Shown piece after piece: positions 26,095 to 35,800 of a stretch of 42,398 nucleotides of DNA (position 1 is its first letter; every line of letters begins with the position of its first letter). The translations under genes were made by a program, and so were the position numbers. Where the stretch lies: the NCBI GenBank assembly GCA_021777225.1, contig JAJYDQ010000036.1, positions 1-42,398 on the forward strand, given 5' to 3'. Under the pieces are notes generated by a model, which had not been told where the DNA came from, did no database searches, and saw only the letters and a program-made list of their open reading frames with translations. Source of the stretch: Deltaproteobacteria bacterium. Lineage in GTDB: Bacteria; Desulfobacterota; Desulfomonilia; Desulfomonilales; Desulfomonilaceae.

Positions 26095-27903
26095 TTATGG
26101 CGCTACCGCGTCGTAATCCTTCTCTAGCTCCTCTACAGCCAATGAAGGAGTTTTATAAAGTTGATACCATTTCCTGAAAGCTTCAATAAAGACTTCCGCC
26201 ATGAGGACCATCAAAACTATCGAGAGCACAACAAGAAGATACAGACCTTTTGGCAGGAAGTTGTCCACAATATTCAGATATCCGGCCGACATAACGACCG
26301 GAACCATGAATAAACCGGGGACTGCCGTCACCCATGCGTACTTGGCCTTCCCCATTCTCATGATCATAGCAGTGCCCACGATCAGGGCGCAAGTGGCCAA
26401 GAGTTGGTTGCTCATACCAAACAGAGGCCAGATCGTGGATATGTTTCCCGTGTAAACAAAATAACCCCATGCGAACGTAAAAAGGAAACTCGTAGATATG
26501 ATCCCCGGAACCCATTTTTTTTCGTTGAACTTGGGAATAACTTTTCCAACCATTTCCTGGAGAAGGTAACGCCCCACCCGAGTCCCAGTGTCGACGGCTG
26601 TAAGGATGAATACAGCTTCGAACATGATCGCAAAATGATACCAATATGCCATCAATCCTTTAAAAAAGGGTATGGAACCGAAGATATAGGCCATTCCGAC
26701 GGCCAGGGAAACCGCTCCTCCCGGTCTTCCCTGTAGTTGCTCGCCAACGGCCTGCGACAGGGCCGGCAGGTTGACCGTGCTTAATCCCAGTTTGTTAAAT
26801 ACAGCGGCGGGGGCGTTGATCGCAAAATAGTCGGCGGGGATCAGCACGCATGCGGCCGTCAGCGCTAGAATGGCCACAACTCCCTCAACCAGCATGGCGC
26901 CATACCCAACAAATAAAACGTCTCTTTCGTTACCGATCATTTTTGGGGTAGTCCCGGTTCCGATAATGGCATGGAACCCTGAAAGGGCCCCACAGGCGAT
27001 CGTGATAAACAGAAAGGGATAAACTGTGCCCGGGATGATCGGTCCACCACCATGAACAAACTGAGTTATGGAAGCCATCTTCAATTCGGGTTGAACAATC
27101 GCAATACCTATTGCCAGTAAGCTGATAGTGCCGATTTTTAGGTATGTTGAAAGGTAATCCCTGGGACATAGAAGCAACCACACAGGGAGGGCGGAAGCTA
27201 CAAATCCATAGACCGGTATGAACAAAGCCAACTGGGGTTTCGTAAGCGTCAACATCGACGAAAGAGTTGGATTGGCGGCAATATAGGGGCCTGCCAGAAC
27301 GCTAAGGAATAAAAGGACAACACCGATGACGCTCCCTCCCTTTACATCTCCCGGCCTCAGCAGTTCCATATAAACTCCCATGATCAGCGCTATGGGAATC
27401 GTGCTGAAAACGGTCCATGTTCCCCATGGGCTTTGAAACATTGCGTTTACAACCGCTATTGAGAGACCAGCCAAGGTTAGTATCAGGATGAACAATATTG
27501 CGAAAGACGCTACGGTACCGGCCCTCTTGCCGATTTCCGATGTGGCGATGGAAGACAGACTCTGACCTTTGTGCCTTACAGACGCGAACAGCACCACCAT
27601 GTCGTGAACTCCGCCGGCGACCACTGCGCCAATAATAATCCATAACGCGCCAGGCAAGTACCCGAACTGAGCTGCCAGGACTGGACCAATTAAAGGCCCA
27701 GCCGCAGCAATGGCCGCAAAATGGTGGCCAAAAAGCACATATTTGTTGGTCACATGATAGTCATGGCCGTCTTCCATCACAACGGCTGGTGTAGGCCTTG
27801 ACGGATCAAGCCCCAACACCTTTCGAGCGATAAATAGGCCGTAAAACCGGTATGCGAGCGCAAATACCAGCAAAGCAACAAACACGAGAGTAAAAGCGTT
27901 CAT
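26095..27903 (-). CDS. cstA: CstA-family carbon starvation / pyruvate-peptide transporter
   Basis: This 602-residue transporter has many membrane spans. It begins with the family's typical YRFYGLFIARKVLGLDPSRP. Conserved blocks include KYVLFGHHFAAIAAAGPLIG, LPGALWIIIGAVVAGGVHD, ACGALSGFHAIIGTGTTPKM and TAVDTGTRVGRYLLQEM. CstA proteins are proton-coupled importers of pyruvate (BtsT, CstA) and perhaps peptides under carbon limitation. AAGGAG is six bases from the ATG. A terminator follows the gene, and a LytS-LytTR pair lies next downstream. No YbdD/YjiX-type small partner gene is adjacent, unlike many enterobacterial cstA loci. The 62-residue membrane protein on the other strand is unrelated to YbdD by sequence. 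Confidence 0.95.
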   Translation of the reverse strand: MNAFTLVFVALLVFALAYRFYGLFIARKVLGLDPSRPTPAVVMEDGHDYHVTNKYVLFGHHFAAIAAAGPLIGPVLAAQFGYLPGALWIIIGAVVAGGVHDMVVLFASVRHKGQSLSSIATSEIGKRAGTVASFAILFILILTLAGLSIAVVNAMFQSPWGTWTVFSTIPIALIMGVYMELLRPGDVKGGSVIGVVLLFLSVLAGPYIAANPTLSSMLTLTKPQLALFIPVYGFVASALPVWLLLCPRDYLSTYLKIGTISLLAIGIAIVQPELKMASITQFVHGGGPIIPGTVYPFLFITIACGALSGFHAIIGTGTTPKMIGNERDVLFVGYGAMLVEGVVAILALTAACVLIPADYFAINAPAAVFNKLGLSTVNLPALSQAVGEQLQGRPGGAVSLAVGMAYIFGSIPFFKGLMAYWYHFAIMFEAVFILTAVDTGTRVGRYLLQEMVGKVIPKFNEKKWVPGIISTSFLFTFAWGYFVYTGNISTIWPLFGMSNQLLATCALIVGTAMIMRMGKAKYAWVTAVPGLFMVPVVMSAGYLNIVDNFLPKGLYLLVVLSIVLMVLMAEVFIEAFRKWYQLYKTPSLAVEELEKDYDAVAP

Positions 27904-28279
27904 GTGTTTCTCCTTAGTGGAATACGCCTAATGAGCCGATGGCTTTATTGTACTAATGTTTGTCTAAACTGATGACTGTACGAACAATTAGTCAGCAGAC
28001 GATACTCTTTCAAGTCATGGCCCACTAACCATGAAAACTGCGACATGGGATGGCTGTCGGCCATGAATATGAAATCCCTAATCTTCTCTTTGTGATCATT
28101 AATAGGCGCTGTAAAGTATGCGCACAACAATTGGCCTCTCAAGCGGTTATATAATCTCGTTAGAGGTTCCCGAGACAGGATAACCGGTGCAAACAATTCC
28201 TTGTAATGAAAAGAAAAATCTTTCAGATCCTGATATTTTGTCTTTATAATAATGGAATAAAAATTCGGAGAGGCTGAAT
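27904..28279. other. Divergent intergenic region between cstA and a small membrane protein gene
   Basis: These 376 bp hold the cstA leader and promoter on the minus strand and the promoter of the 62-codon gene on the plus strand. A TACAAT about 45 bp upstream of cstA is a possible -10, with no convincing -35. I saw no clear LytTR direct repeats by eye. A 128-codon minus-strand frame (27945-28331) opens only at TTG inside the opposite gene, has no Shine-Dalgarno and no recognisable sequence. Confidence 0.5.
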
Positions 28280-28468
28280 ATGACAAAGACCCACCAGAAC
28301 CATTCAAAAACAAATAAACGCGAACAACCAAGCCAATTTGATTTCAGCTCTAGAAAACTGCACAAAGACTGGCGAGTTTGGCTGGCGGTAGGTGTAATGC
28401 TCGCTGCAATAATTATTTACGTCCTGACTCTCGATGATTCGATCGTGCCAATGACTATTCGCAAATGA
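28280..28468 (+). CDS. Small single-span membrane protein of unknown function
   Basis: This is a 62-residue protein. A basic, polar N-terminus (about 32 residues, rich in Lys, Gln, Asn and His) is followed by one hydrophobic helix, WLAVGVMLAAIIIYVLTL, and a short tail. The positive-inside rule puts the N-terminus in the cytoplasm. Good GGAGAGG about seven bases before the ATG supports translation. It lies alone between cstA (divergent) and the second hybrid kinase (154 bp downstream, same strand). It could be a small regulatory subunit or a stress-induced membrane peptide; no family is recognised. Confidence 0.6.
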   Translation: MTKTHQNHSKTNKREQPSQFDFSSRKLHKDWRVWLAVGVMLAAIIIYVLTLDDSIVPMTIRK

Positions 28469-28622
28469 TTTAGCTTTGACAACCGAGGAACAATTCACAT
28501 TTAGATCTCAACGCTGGGGTTTTGAAAATGATCTTTGCCGCATTGGAGACAGGTTAGTGTCTAGTTAAAACAACTTGATGAAATCTTCGCCTTCGCCACT
28601 ATTGTTTTACGGAGCACGGCTC

Positions 28623-31505
28623 ATGCAGGACCAGGACAAAACCAAAGAACAGCTAATCAGTGAGTTGAATGAGTTGCGACTCAGGACAACCTCATTGATC
28701 CACTCGCATAGTAAAATTGGCGCTACAGAAGAAGCATCTCACGACAAAAATTGTTGGGAAATGTATCGTGAACTCGTCGACTGCACGAACAGTATCATCC
28801 TTCGGTGGAACAGTGACGGCAAAATTACCTTCATAAACAACTTCGGCCAGGCTTTTTTTGGATTTGACCAGAATGAAATACTGAATCGAAACGTTATAGG
28901 GACTATTGTTCCGGAAACGGACCGTTCTGGAAAAGATCTGATAGCAATGATTCGCGACATCGGCGCTCGCCCTGAACGCTACGTGAACAATCAGAACGAA
29001 AACATGCGCAGCAACGGCGAACGGGTTTGGATTTCGTGGACCAACAGACCAATATTGAGCGAGAGCGGAGAGGTTCAGGAAATACTTTCAATTGGCAACG
29101 ATCATACTGACCTTAAGCGGGTAGAGGAACAATTACGGCAAGCAAAATCAGAGCTTGAAAACATGGTGGAAGAACGCACCTCAAAATTACGAGACGCCGT
29201 AGAACAGTTGGAATACAGGCTCCTGGAGCGCAAAAGAGTGGAAGAAGCCCTGCGGGATAGCGAACAAATGGTGGCAGGGATTTTATCCGCCTCACCTGTA
29301 GGGATAGGGTTCACATCTCTTTCCAGAGGTATGTTGTGGGTAAATCAGGCATGGCTTGATCTTTTCGGTTTTCAAGATGAGAAACAGGTACTTGGGCAAA
29401 ATACCGCAAAGCTTTATCCATTCCAACAAGAATTTGAACGTGTCGGAAACACTCTCTATTCAGCCCTCGAAACGGGAAAAGTCGCGGAAACTGACGCTTT
29501 GATGGTACGAACCAATGGGGAGGTCTTTTACGCCAGCATTCGCATGAGCCCCTTTGACACATCAGATCTATCAAAAGGTGTTATTGCGGCAATCTCGGAC
29601 ATAAGTAAGCATAGACGCCTGGAAGAGGATCTCAAAGAAAGGGAAGAGAGGTATCGATCATTAGTTGAGAACAGCTTCGACGGTATAATGCTGCAGAAGG
29701 GACTGATCATCGAATTTGCCAACAATCGGCTGTACGAGATGCTTGGCTATGAAACCGGTGAACTGGAAGGCAAGGAGCACTGGACAATTTACCATCCGGA
29801 TTACCAGAAAATCACGCGTCAACGGGCGCTAGCCAGGATTAGGGGTGAAAAGGCAGTTTCGCAATATGAGGTAAAGCTCCTGAGAAAGAACGGTACCTTT
29901 TTCAGAGGTGAAATTCTAGCTCGTGCAGTAAAAGTTCAGGGTGAACCGGGGGTACAGGTTTGGATCAGGGACATTTCCAAACAGAGAAGATCCGAACAGG
30001 CTCAAAAACTCTTGGCCACCGCTGTTGGACAGGCGACAGAAAGTGTTATCATCACGGACACAGAGGGTAATATCGAGTATGCAAACCCGGCTTTCGAAAC
30101 AATTACCGGTTACTCCAGAGATGAAGTTATCGGCAAGACCCCTCACGTTTTGCTGAGCGGATACCACGACAAACACTTCTATAAAGATCTTTGGGCTACT
30201 ATCAGATGCGGAGAAGCATGGAAAGGCCAGTTCGTAAACAGGAGAAAAGACGGAACTCTTTATCAGGAAGATTCGGTAATATCACCAGTTCGGAACTCTT
30301 CAGGACAAATTGTCAATTTTGTGGCTGTGGGACGCGACAGAACACTGGAGATCGAACTTCAAAAGCAGCTCTTCTGGGCCCAAAAAATGGAAGCTGTTGG
30401 CACATTGGCCGGAGGTATTGCGCACGATTTCAATAACTTGCTCCAGGTCGTTTTGGGCTATTCGGAAGTGATGCTTCAACGCAAGAAGAAGGACCAGCAG
30501 GACTATCCAGAAATTCAAAACATCTATGACGCCGGCAAACGAGGAGCAGAACTTGTTGATAGATTACTTACCTTTAGCAGAAAAGTTGAACCAAAGCTTC
30601 GCCCTACAAACATAAACCAGGAAGTAATTCAGGTTCAGGCCCTACTTGCTCGGACCATACCCAAAACTATCAAGATAGATCTACGCTTAAGTGGCGATTT
30701 AAAATCAGCGCAAGCAGACCCGTCGCAATTAGCCCAAATCTTGATGAATCTTGCGGTAAACGCGAGGGACGCAATGCCGGACGGAGGAACATTTATTATA
30801 GAAACCTCCAACGCTGAGCTGGATAGGGAATTCTGTCTCAGACATCTTGGAGCTAAACCTGGGCGATATGCCCTGCTGGCTGTTTCCGATTCCGGCCACG
30901 GTATGGATAAAGATACATTGCTTCATATCTTCGAGCCATTCTTTACTACCAAGGAAGTGGGAAAAGGCACCGGTCTCGGACTTGCCACGGTTTACGGAAT
31001 CGTCAAACAGCATAATGGCTACATAATCTGTTATAGCGAGCCAGGGCATGGGACCACTTTCAAAATTTACATTCCTGTTATTGCCTCGGCTCAAGATTCT
31101 GCTACAGCATCAGACGAAGCGCCTATTAAAGGCGGGAATGAGACCATTCTGTTAGTCGACGATGACCATTCTTTGAGAAGCTGGGGTGCTCGAATTCTGA
31201 GCGATTTTGGTTACGAAGTCAGGACCGCAGCAAACGGAAAGGAAGCTCTGGAGCAATATAAAAAGGAGAGAGACTCGACATCGCTAGTCATCCTAGACCT
31301 GATCATGCCCGAAATGGACGGTTGGCGCTGCCTGGCTGAAATTTTACAGATCGATCCAGAAGCTAAAGTGCTCATGGCCAGCGGCTACCCCGTAAATTGG
31401 GAGGACGAAACCGCTCTGACCAAAGGGGCGAGGGGATTTGTCCACAAGCCTTATGACACGAAGCAATTTCTGGCGACTGTAAGAGAAATACTGGATTCCG
31501 ACTAA
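28623..31505 (+). CDS. Cytoplasmic multi-PAS hybrid histidine kinase with receiver domain (paralogue)
   Basis: This ~960-residue kinase has no membrane segment. The start [15 protein letters not shown] copies that of the other kinase and follows GGAG by nine bases; in-frame ATG 28578 and TTG 28575 lie further upstream. It has four PAS domains (~45-165, ~212-332, ~340-455 and ~460-575). A Lys/Glu-rich coiled coil at ~168-210 ([20 protein letters not shown]) joins the first two. H601 lies in [12 protein letters not shown], and the ATPase has [18 protein letters not shown] and [15 protein letters not shown]. The receiver domain at ~840-958 has phospho-acceptor D892 in [11 protein letters not shown]. 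From the last PAS domain onward it is strongly similar to the kinase at 16159-18882. Output is unknown; there is no DNA-binding domain or regulator gene next to it. Confidence 0.92.
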   Translation: MQDQDKTKEQLISELNELRLRTTSLIHSHSKIGATEEASHDKNCWEMYRELVDCTNSIILRWNSDGKITFINNFGQAFFGFDQNEILNRNVIGTIVPETDRSGKDLIAMIRDIGARPERYVNNQNENMRSNGERVWISWTNRPILSESGEVQEILSIGNDHTDLKRVEEQLRQAKSELENMVEERTSKLRDAVEQLEYRLLERKRVEEALRDSEQMVAGILSASPVGIGFTSLSRGMLWVNQAWLDLFGFQDEKQVLGQNTAKLYPFQQEFERVGNTLYSALETGKVAETDALMVRTNGEVFYASIRMSPFDTSDLSKGVIAAISDISKHRRLEEDLKEREERYRSLVENSFDGIMLQKGLIIEFANNRLYEMLGYETGELEGKEHWTIYHPDYQKITRQRALARIRGEKAVSQYEVKLLRKNGTFFRGEILARAVKVQGEPGVQVWIRDISKQRRSEQAQKLLATAVGQATESVIITDTEGNIEYANPAFETITGYSRDEVIGKTPHVLLSGYHDKHFYKDLWATIRCGEAWKGQFVNRRKDGTLYQEDSVISPVRNSSGQIVNFVAVGRDRTLEIELQKQLFWAQKMEAVGTLAGGIAHDFNNLLQVVLGYSEVMLQRKKKDQQDYPEIQNIYDAGKRGAELVDRLLTFSRKVEPKLRPTNINQEVIQVQALLARTIPKTIKIDLRLSGDLKSAQADPSQLAQILMNLAVNARDAMPDGGTFIIETSNAELDREFCLRHLGAKPGRYALLAVSDSGHGMDKDTLLHIFEPFFTTKEVGKGTGLGLATVYGIVKQHNGYIICYSEPGHGTTFKIYIPVIASAQDSATASDEAPIKGGNETILLVDDDHSLRSWGARILSDFGYEVRTAANGKEALEQYKKERDSTSLVILDLIMPEMDGWRCLAEILQIDPEAKVLMASGYPVNWEDETALTKGARGFVHKPYDTKQFLATVREILDSD

Positions 31506-31522
31506 TTACCCGGCCCTCGATA

Positions 31523-31726
31523 TCAAAAATATCGCCGCATTCTTCTCATTTTTTTGAGGAGTCTTTTTCTCGCCAATATAGACTTTTTCTTTTTCTTGAC
31601 GCTAGGCTTGTCATAAGCACGCCTCTTCTTGGCTTCTCCAAGTACCCCGGATTTCTGAAGTTGCTTTTTGAATCTTCTTATCGCATTCTCAAACGATTCG
31701 TCTTCTCTTACCACAACACCCGGCAT
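31523..31726 (-). CDS. rpsU: 30S ribosomal protein S21
   Basis: This 67-residue basic protein starts [20 protein letters not shown], has the typical [20 protein letters not shown] middle and ends in an Arg/Lys/Met-rich tail ([10 protein letters not shown]). This is a textbook S21, which joins the small subunit at the platform and helps start mRNA binding. AGGA lies ~11 bases before the ATG. It is just downstream of the RRM-protein gene on the same strand (107 bp, with a hairpin between) and convergent with the kinase. The usual dnaG-rpoD neighbours are absent. A small CGATAT/ATATCG stem covers its stop codon. Confidence 0.95.
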   Translation of the reverse strand: MPGVVVREDESFENAIRRFKKQLQKSGVLGEAKKRRAYDKPSVKKKKKSILARKRLLKKMRRMRRYF

Positions 31727-31772
31727 ATGTCAGCGTTCCTTTCCAAGAACAGTTCAGCTCGAGAAACTGTAA

Positions 31773-31802
31773 GGCCAGGGGTTGCGCTTGCTCGCCCTGG
31801 CC
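31773..31802 (-). terminator. Hairpin terminator after the RRM-protein gene
   Basis: GGCCAGGG and CCCTGGCC form a perfect 8-bp stem with a 14-nt loop, 32 bp past the stop codon of the RRM gene. On the minus strand it is followed by TTACAGTTTCTC, which is only partly T-rich. It may end most transcripts before rpsU or attenuate read-through into it. Confidence 0.5.
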
Positions 31803-31833
31803 CGATTTAAACTTTCAGCTTACAAACAGTGGG

Positions 31834-32130
31834 TTACCAGCGCGATCCGCCCGAGTTCCTCTGTCTGTCTCCGCCGGAATTGGTCTTGGGACGAGCCTCG
31901 TTCACTTTCAGATTCCGGCCACCAAGGTCCTTGGAATCCAGTTCCTGGATGGCCCGAAGACCTTCTTCTCGATTCTGCATTTCAATGAACCCGAATCCCC
32001 GGGAACGGTTCGTAAATTGGTCGACGATGATCTTGGCTGAATCTACCACTCCATATGGTTCAAAAAGCCCGTTCAAGTCGCTCTCGCTTGAATCAAAAGA
32101 CAGATTACCTACATAAATTTTAATACTCAT
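31834..32130 (-). CDS. Single-RRM RNA-binding protein
   Basis: This 98-residue protein consists of one RNA-recognition motif and a short Gly/Ser/Arg tail. RNP2 is IYVGNL (5-10) and RNP1 is RGFGFIEM (44-51), with the aromatic residues that stack on RNA intact. Such single-RRM proteins of cyanobacteria and deltaproteobacteria bind RNA and are often induced by cold or stress. AAGGAG eight bases from the ATG gives strong translation. A plausible promoter lies ~215 bp upstream, and the long leader folds into a nested hairpin, suggesting post-transcriptional control. rpsU lies downstream. A role in RNA chaperoning is inferred, not shown. Confidence 0.93.
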   Translation of the reverse strand: MSIKIYVGNLSFDSSESDLNGLFEPYGVVDSAKIIVDQFTNRSRGFGFIEMQNREEGLRAIQELDSKDLGGRNLKVNEARPKTNSGGDRQRNSGGSRW

Positions 32131-32251
32131 TTTCTAGCTCCTTTAGAAAGGCGCACCACACATTTTGTGAGAGCGCAGTTGACAGATACGAACAAGGGCT
32201 TTTTGTGAACGGGGATAAACCGGATGGTATTACGGAGTGCAGTCCTCGGCA

Positions 32252-32294
32252 CGGGCGCCTATGTCCCAGGATCTTAATCCTTGCATAACGCCCG
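32252..32294 (-). promoter_or_regulatory. Nested hairpin in the RRM-gene leader
   Basis: On the minus-strand RNA three helices stack in one rod. CGGGCG pairs with CGCCCG (6 bp), UAUG with CAUA (4 bp) and AGGAU with AUCCU (5 bp), with a UAAG tetraloop at the tip and short internal loops. It lies 120 nt upstream of the start codon and no U-run follows. Possible roles are autoregulation by the RRM protein, temperature sensing, or mRNA stability. Confidence 0.45.
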
Positions 32295-32343
32295 CAGTCC
32301 TTGACTAGAGGTCGACTGGAGAAACACAAGTTAAGTTTCGGTA

Positions 32344-32375
32344 ATTATAATGCGCCATCAATCCTTGATTGTCAA
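32344..32375 (-). promoter_or_regulatory. Promoter candidate for the RRM gene
   Basis: On the minus strand a perfect TTGACA (32370-32375) is 17 bp from CATTAT (32347-32352) and 20 bp from a perfect TATAAT (32344-32349). The 17-bp choice has the right spacing; the 20-bp choice has the better hexamer. The spacer contains ATCAA-GGA-TTGAT, a 5-bp inverted repeat that could be an operator. Confidence 0.5.
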
Positions 32376-32611
32376 GTGATCTGTGGCCATCTACAGGAAG
32401 TTATCTTATCAATGTTGTTGTCGACGATGGTTTTGATGATGGTTTTGCCCCTTGACAATAATGGAATCGTAAGCAATGTTAAGTTCACGATGGATGAAGG
32501 GACCTGTACCCTTTCCAAGAAATTTGAGAATGAGTCAAACAGTTCGAATTAAACTTTAATAACAATTTCCCAAATTTTCAGACTTCTCCCAAGTGAAGAA
32601 TATAAGGAATT

Positions 32612-32776
32612 ATGACTAATCTACAACTATTGACAAGACTCAAAGAGCTAACCGTTAAGGCAGGAGACCAGCTTCGACAGGACTCTACAGATAAGATAGA
32701 AGCCACGCTCACAGAGATTAATTACATCTTGGCTCTGGAGATAACCAGAGAATCAAGGGAAACCCCTCATCAATAG
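32612..32776 (+). CDS. Small helical protein, 54 residues, unknown function
   Basis: A 54-codon frame (MTNLQLLTRLKELTVKAGDQ...) ends at TAG 32774-32776 and stops just short of the convergent activase gene. AAGGA lies four to five bases before the ATG, a workable ribosome site. The predicted protein is polar and mostly helical, with heptad-like leucines and a DKIEATLTEINYIL segment. It has no cysteine and no membrane span. I do not recognise a family. Codon use looks ordinary for the window. The ORF is short, so coding status is moderate. Confidence 0.4.
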   Translation: MTNLQLLTRLKELTVKAGDQLRQDSTDKIEATLTEINYILALEITRESRETPHQ

Positions 32777-32802
32777 ACAATAAAAAAATAATCAAATGGA
32801 TG

Positions 32803-35800
32803 CTAACGGACCATGAACCTGCGCCAGAGAGCGCTTCCCTTCGAGGACTTATTTTCCACTTTGAGCCTCCTTTCCATGTGGTCGTGCGCTTGTTCCATAA
32901 AGGCTTCGATTCGGGTTTTTTCATTGGTCTTTTTCAATCCATCATAAACAAGCGTCAGCATGGGTATTTCGGGCCTGGCCTTGAGCGCTCTCATTAAGGC
33001 CGCCGTAACAACTGTCCCGTACGAACAATTGAGGGTCATTAGATTCAACACTCCATCTGCGCCCGTATTCAAATCTCTCAATGTAGTAGCTATAGGCGCA
33101 GTTATTCCCGCAGGCAGCTTGGTATGAGCGTAGTTGGAGGCGGTCTTCCACATGCCGATCCCCATCAGGTCCAGAGGGCTTTTTGTCACGTCTCTCGCGA
33201 CTTTTGAAGCTCTAACATTCAGCTCCAATATAGTCATCAAAGTATAGAATAGACCGTGGCGAGCAGCGTCTCTGGACTGGCCACTCAGCAGGCTCCACAC
33301 AAAATCCCTGAGTGTGCTGAACTTGAAACAATCCGATAAGGTCGGCGGAGACAAGATGCGTCCTCCGTTGGCTTCAATTTCACGAAAAACGTCATTGTTT
33401 GCAAAAGGGACTACTCTAGTATAGTAGTCACCGGTTACGGCAATTACAGGTCGTGGTTTGTCATCTTCTACAGGAAAAGTATAAAGACAGTGGAGGACTT
33501 CTTCCATTCCTTGTCTGACGCGTCCTGTCATTAGGGCATTATACAGTTTTTCCCGGCATGCCATATAAACTGTGTCGAGAGGTGATTCATCTTTTGCAAG
33601 CGGACGAATCTGTAAAAAGAGACTAAACAGTAGGTCATAGGCGTTTAGACCTTCCCACAACCGTAACAGGATACGCTGATGACTCAGTTTGGAAATCCGG
33701 AATTCATCAAGACCGCGTTCTATGTTTTGTATGACACCTAAAGATAGCCCTAGCTGGCGTCGAACTTTTTCTATGTATACAGGAAATTGCCCCAGACGAC
33801 ACACATCCGGATTAACCATGTAGAATCTGGACCTGTCGACAGAGTCTTCCGGTAGGGTTTTCGCCAGTTTGAGATAGTCGCCCAACACTAACACAAACGG
33901 GTGACATTCTCCTCCTACCATGTGAGGTCGGCCTAGTCTCTCAGACTCTTCGTCAGGAGATGGCAGCACCTTCGCATCGAGCCCAACAGACATTGCGGCA
34001 GCGGCAAACGCATAGGCATGGTCACCCCAATAGGGAAGATATATGGATTCAGCCTTGGAAATACGCCCGATTTTGCCATTCGGTCTGTTCTGAATCGTTG
34101 ATTGTTTTCGCTTCGATCCGTCAGCGATTACTCTATCCGAGCTTCGATGCACATGAATCACCCTTTTGCCTCTTTCCATACGCACTCGGTCCCAAAATGC
34201 TTCGATCCTTGTAATCACACCCGCTCTTGACGAATGTTCGTCCATCTCCAAAGCCAGCATAGGTTTATATGATAAGGCGTCCCTAACGTGACGCAAACTG
34301 AAAGAGTCAGGACCACATCCAAAAAAACCTATGAAAACTGGAAACAATCTTGGGTCTTGGGCGATTTCGCTAGCCACTTGAATCATTCTTGCCTGATACT
34401 TCCATGTGACAGGAGACAGGCTCTCGGAAGAAACAGGATAGAGATCCCCAGGCAGGGCCCTAATCCCCAGTCTCTGGAAAAGACTTCCGAGATTCATGTT
34501 AAGGAAAGTCTCCGCCGTATGATAGGGTTTACCCAGCACAATCAAGGCCTGATCTGAGTCACAAATGGATTTGAGAAATTTTTCCCCTTCTTGCCTGAGG
34601 TTGGCGTTGAATGCGTTTAGTTCCGATAAACCCCGATCGTACGCCGCTATTGCTCTTGAGTGAGAGAATCCCAAACTGGAGGCCAATCGAATATGTTCCC
34701 TGCGAAAAGATCCTGGATCAATTCTGCTGTTTACAATTGGCTCAATCCACTGAACCTCGAAGACTTCCCTGAAAAATTGTGAGGAAGCCTGAATGTATGG
34801 ACAGTAATCCAAGGGTTTTCCGCCAACATGAACTGGCGCTTCGCTCTGGATGGAGGGATGAAAAAGCGCTCTCACCCCTGAATCAATGACGGTCTTGATC
34901 TGCCCTGCCATGACCTTCATCGGAAGGCATGTTTCGACACGAAGTTTTCTCGAACCATCCTCAAACTGTCTCCTGTCTGGTCTAGGGACCACAACCAGGG
35001 AGATTCCAAGTTCATGCAGAAAGGCCTGCCAAAAGGGGAAATATTCATAAAACTGAGGAGATCGCATCATCGCCCAGCGATTGTCGAAATCTGGATGAAG
35101 TTCAATGGCCTTTTCCAACAAATCCCTCCTGAACGAAAAGAGATTTGAATCAGAACAATTCAAATGTGATCTCTCATCTGATTCCCACTTCTCGCACAGA
35201 CCACCATGGAATATGGTTCTCTCACCCGTCCTGTAACGGTTGACCCTGCACTGGTTAGTACAACCGTTGCAATTAAATTGGTCATTCTTTATCTCATTGG
35301 GGTCCCAGATAATTTCTTTACGGCCCTTGATCTTTATTTCTCCCAGGCTGATTTTGTCCAATGCTCTCAATGCGGCGCCTACCGCTCCAGAAACCTTGAA
35401 GAAAGGAGGAATATGAAATTCTCGTCCTGTAAACTGCTCAAATGCCGCCTTAACAGCAGGGGTAGCGGCAACTCCTCCCATAAATAAAACTCTGCCCCCT
35501 AGACCCTTATTGTTCGCAACTCTCTCAAGATAGTTCTGAACTATACTTATACAAACACCCGCAGCCAGATCATTAGAAGACGCACCGTTATTCTGGTGGT
35601 GAATCAGGTCCGATTCCATGAACACTGTGCATCTGTTGCCCAAGTCGGCCGGCGTCTTGGCTGCGAACGCCGCGTCGGAGAAAACCTTTCCCATAGACAG
35701 TTCCAGCCTCTGGCCCTGGGCCATTAGAAAACTTCCCGTGCCTGCGGCGCATACGCGGTTCATCTCAAAATCGGTCATTCGTCCATCTTCAAATGCTATC

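Larger units (their letters stand above)
32131..32611. other. Intergenic leader region upstream of the RRM gene
   Basis: No convincing gene is present in these 481 bp. The half next to the RRM gene holds its ~215-nt leader with a nested hairpin (32252-32294), a direct repeat GCAGTCCT (32239-32246 and 32294-32301), and the promoter candidate at 32344-32375. The other half contains a 12-bp imperfect tandem repeat (GATGGTTTTG units near 32427-32450) and TTGACA at 32452-32457 that could begin a plus-strand promoter for the 54-codon ORF. An 83-codon plus-strand frame (32301-32552) starts at TTG without a ribosome site and is unlikely to be coding. Confidence 0.5.

Noticed and set aside
25925-26116. 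63-codon plus-strand frame between lytS and cstA
   Set aside because: It runs through the cstA terminator hairpin and into the cstA 3' end on the opposite strand, with no ribosome site.
27945-28331. 128-codon minus-strand frame upstream of cstA
   Set aside because: It opens only at TTG, inside the oppositely oriented 62-codon gene, without a ribosome site. Its sequence resembles no protein I know.
32301-32552. 83-codon plus-strand frame in the RRM leader region
   Set aside because: It has a TTG start, no ribosome site, and crosses the promoter candidate and tandem repeat of the region.
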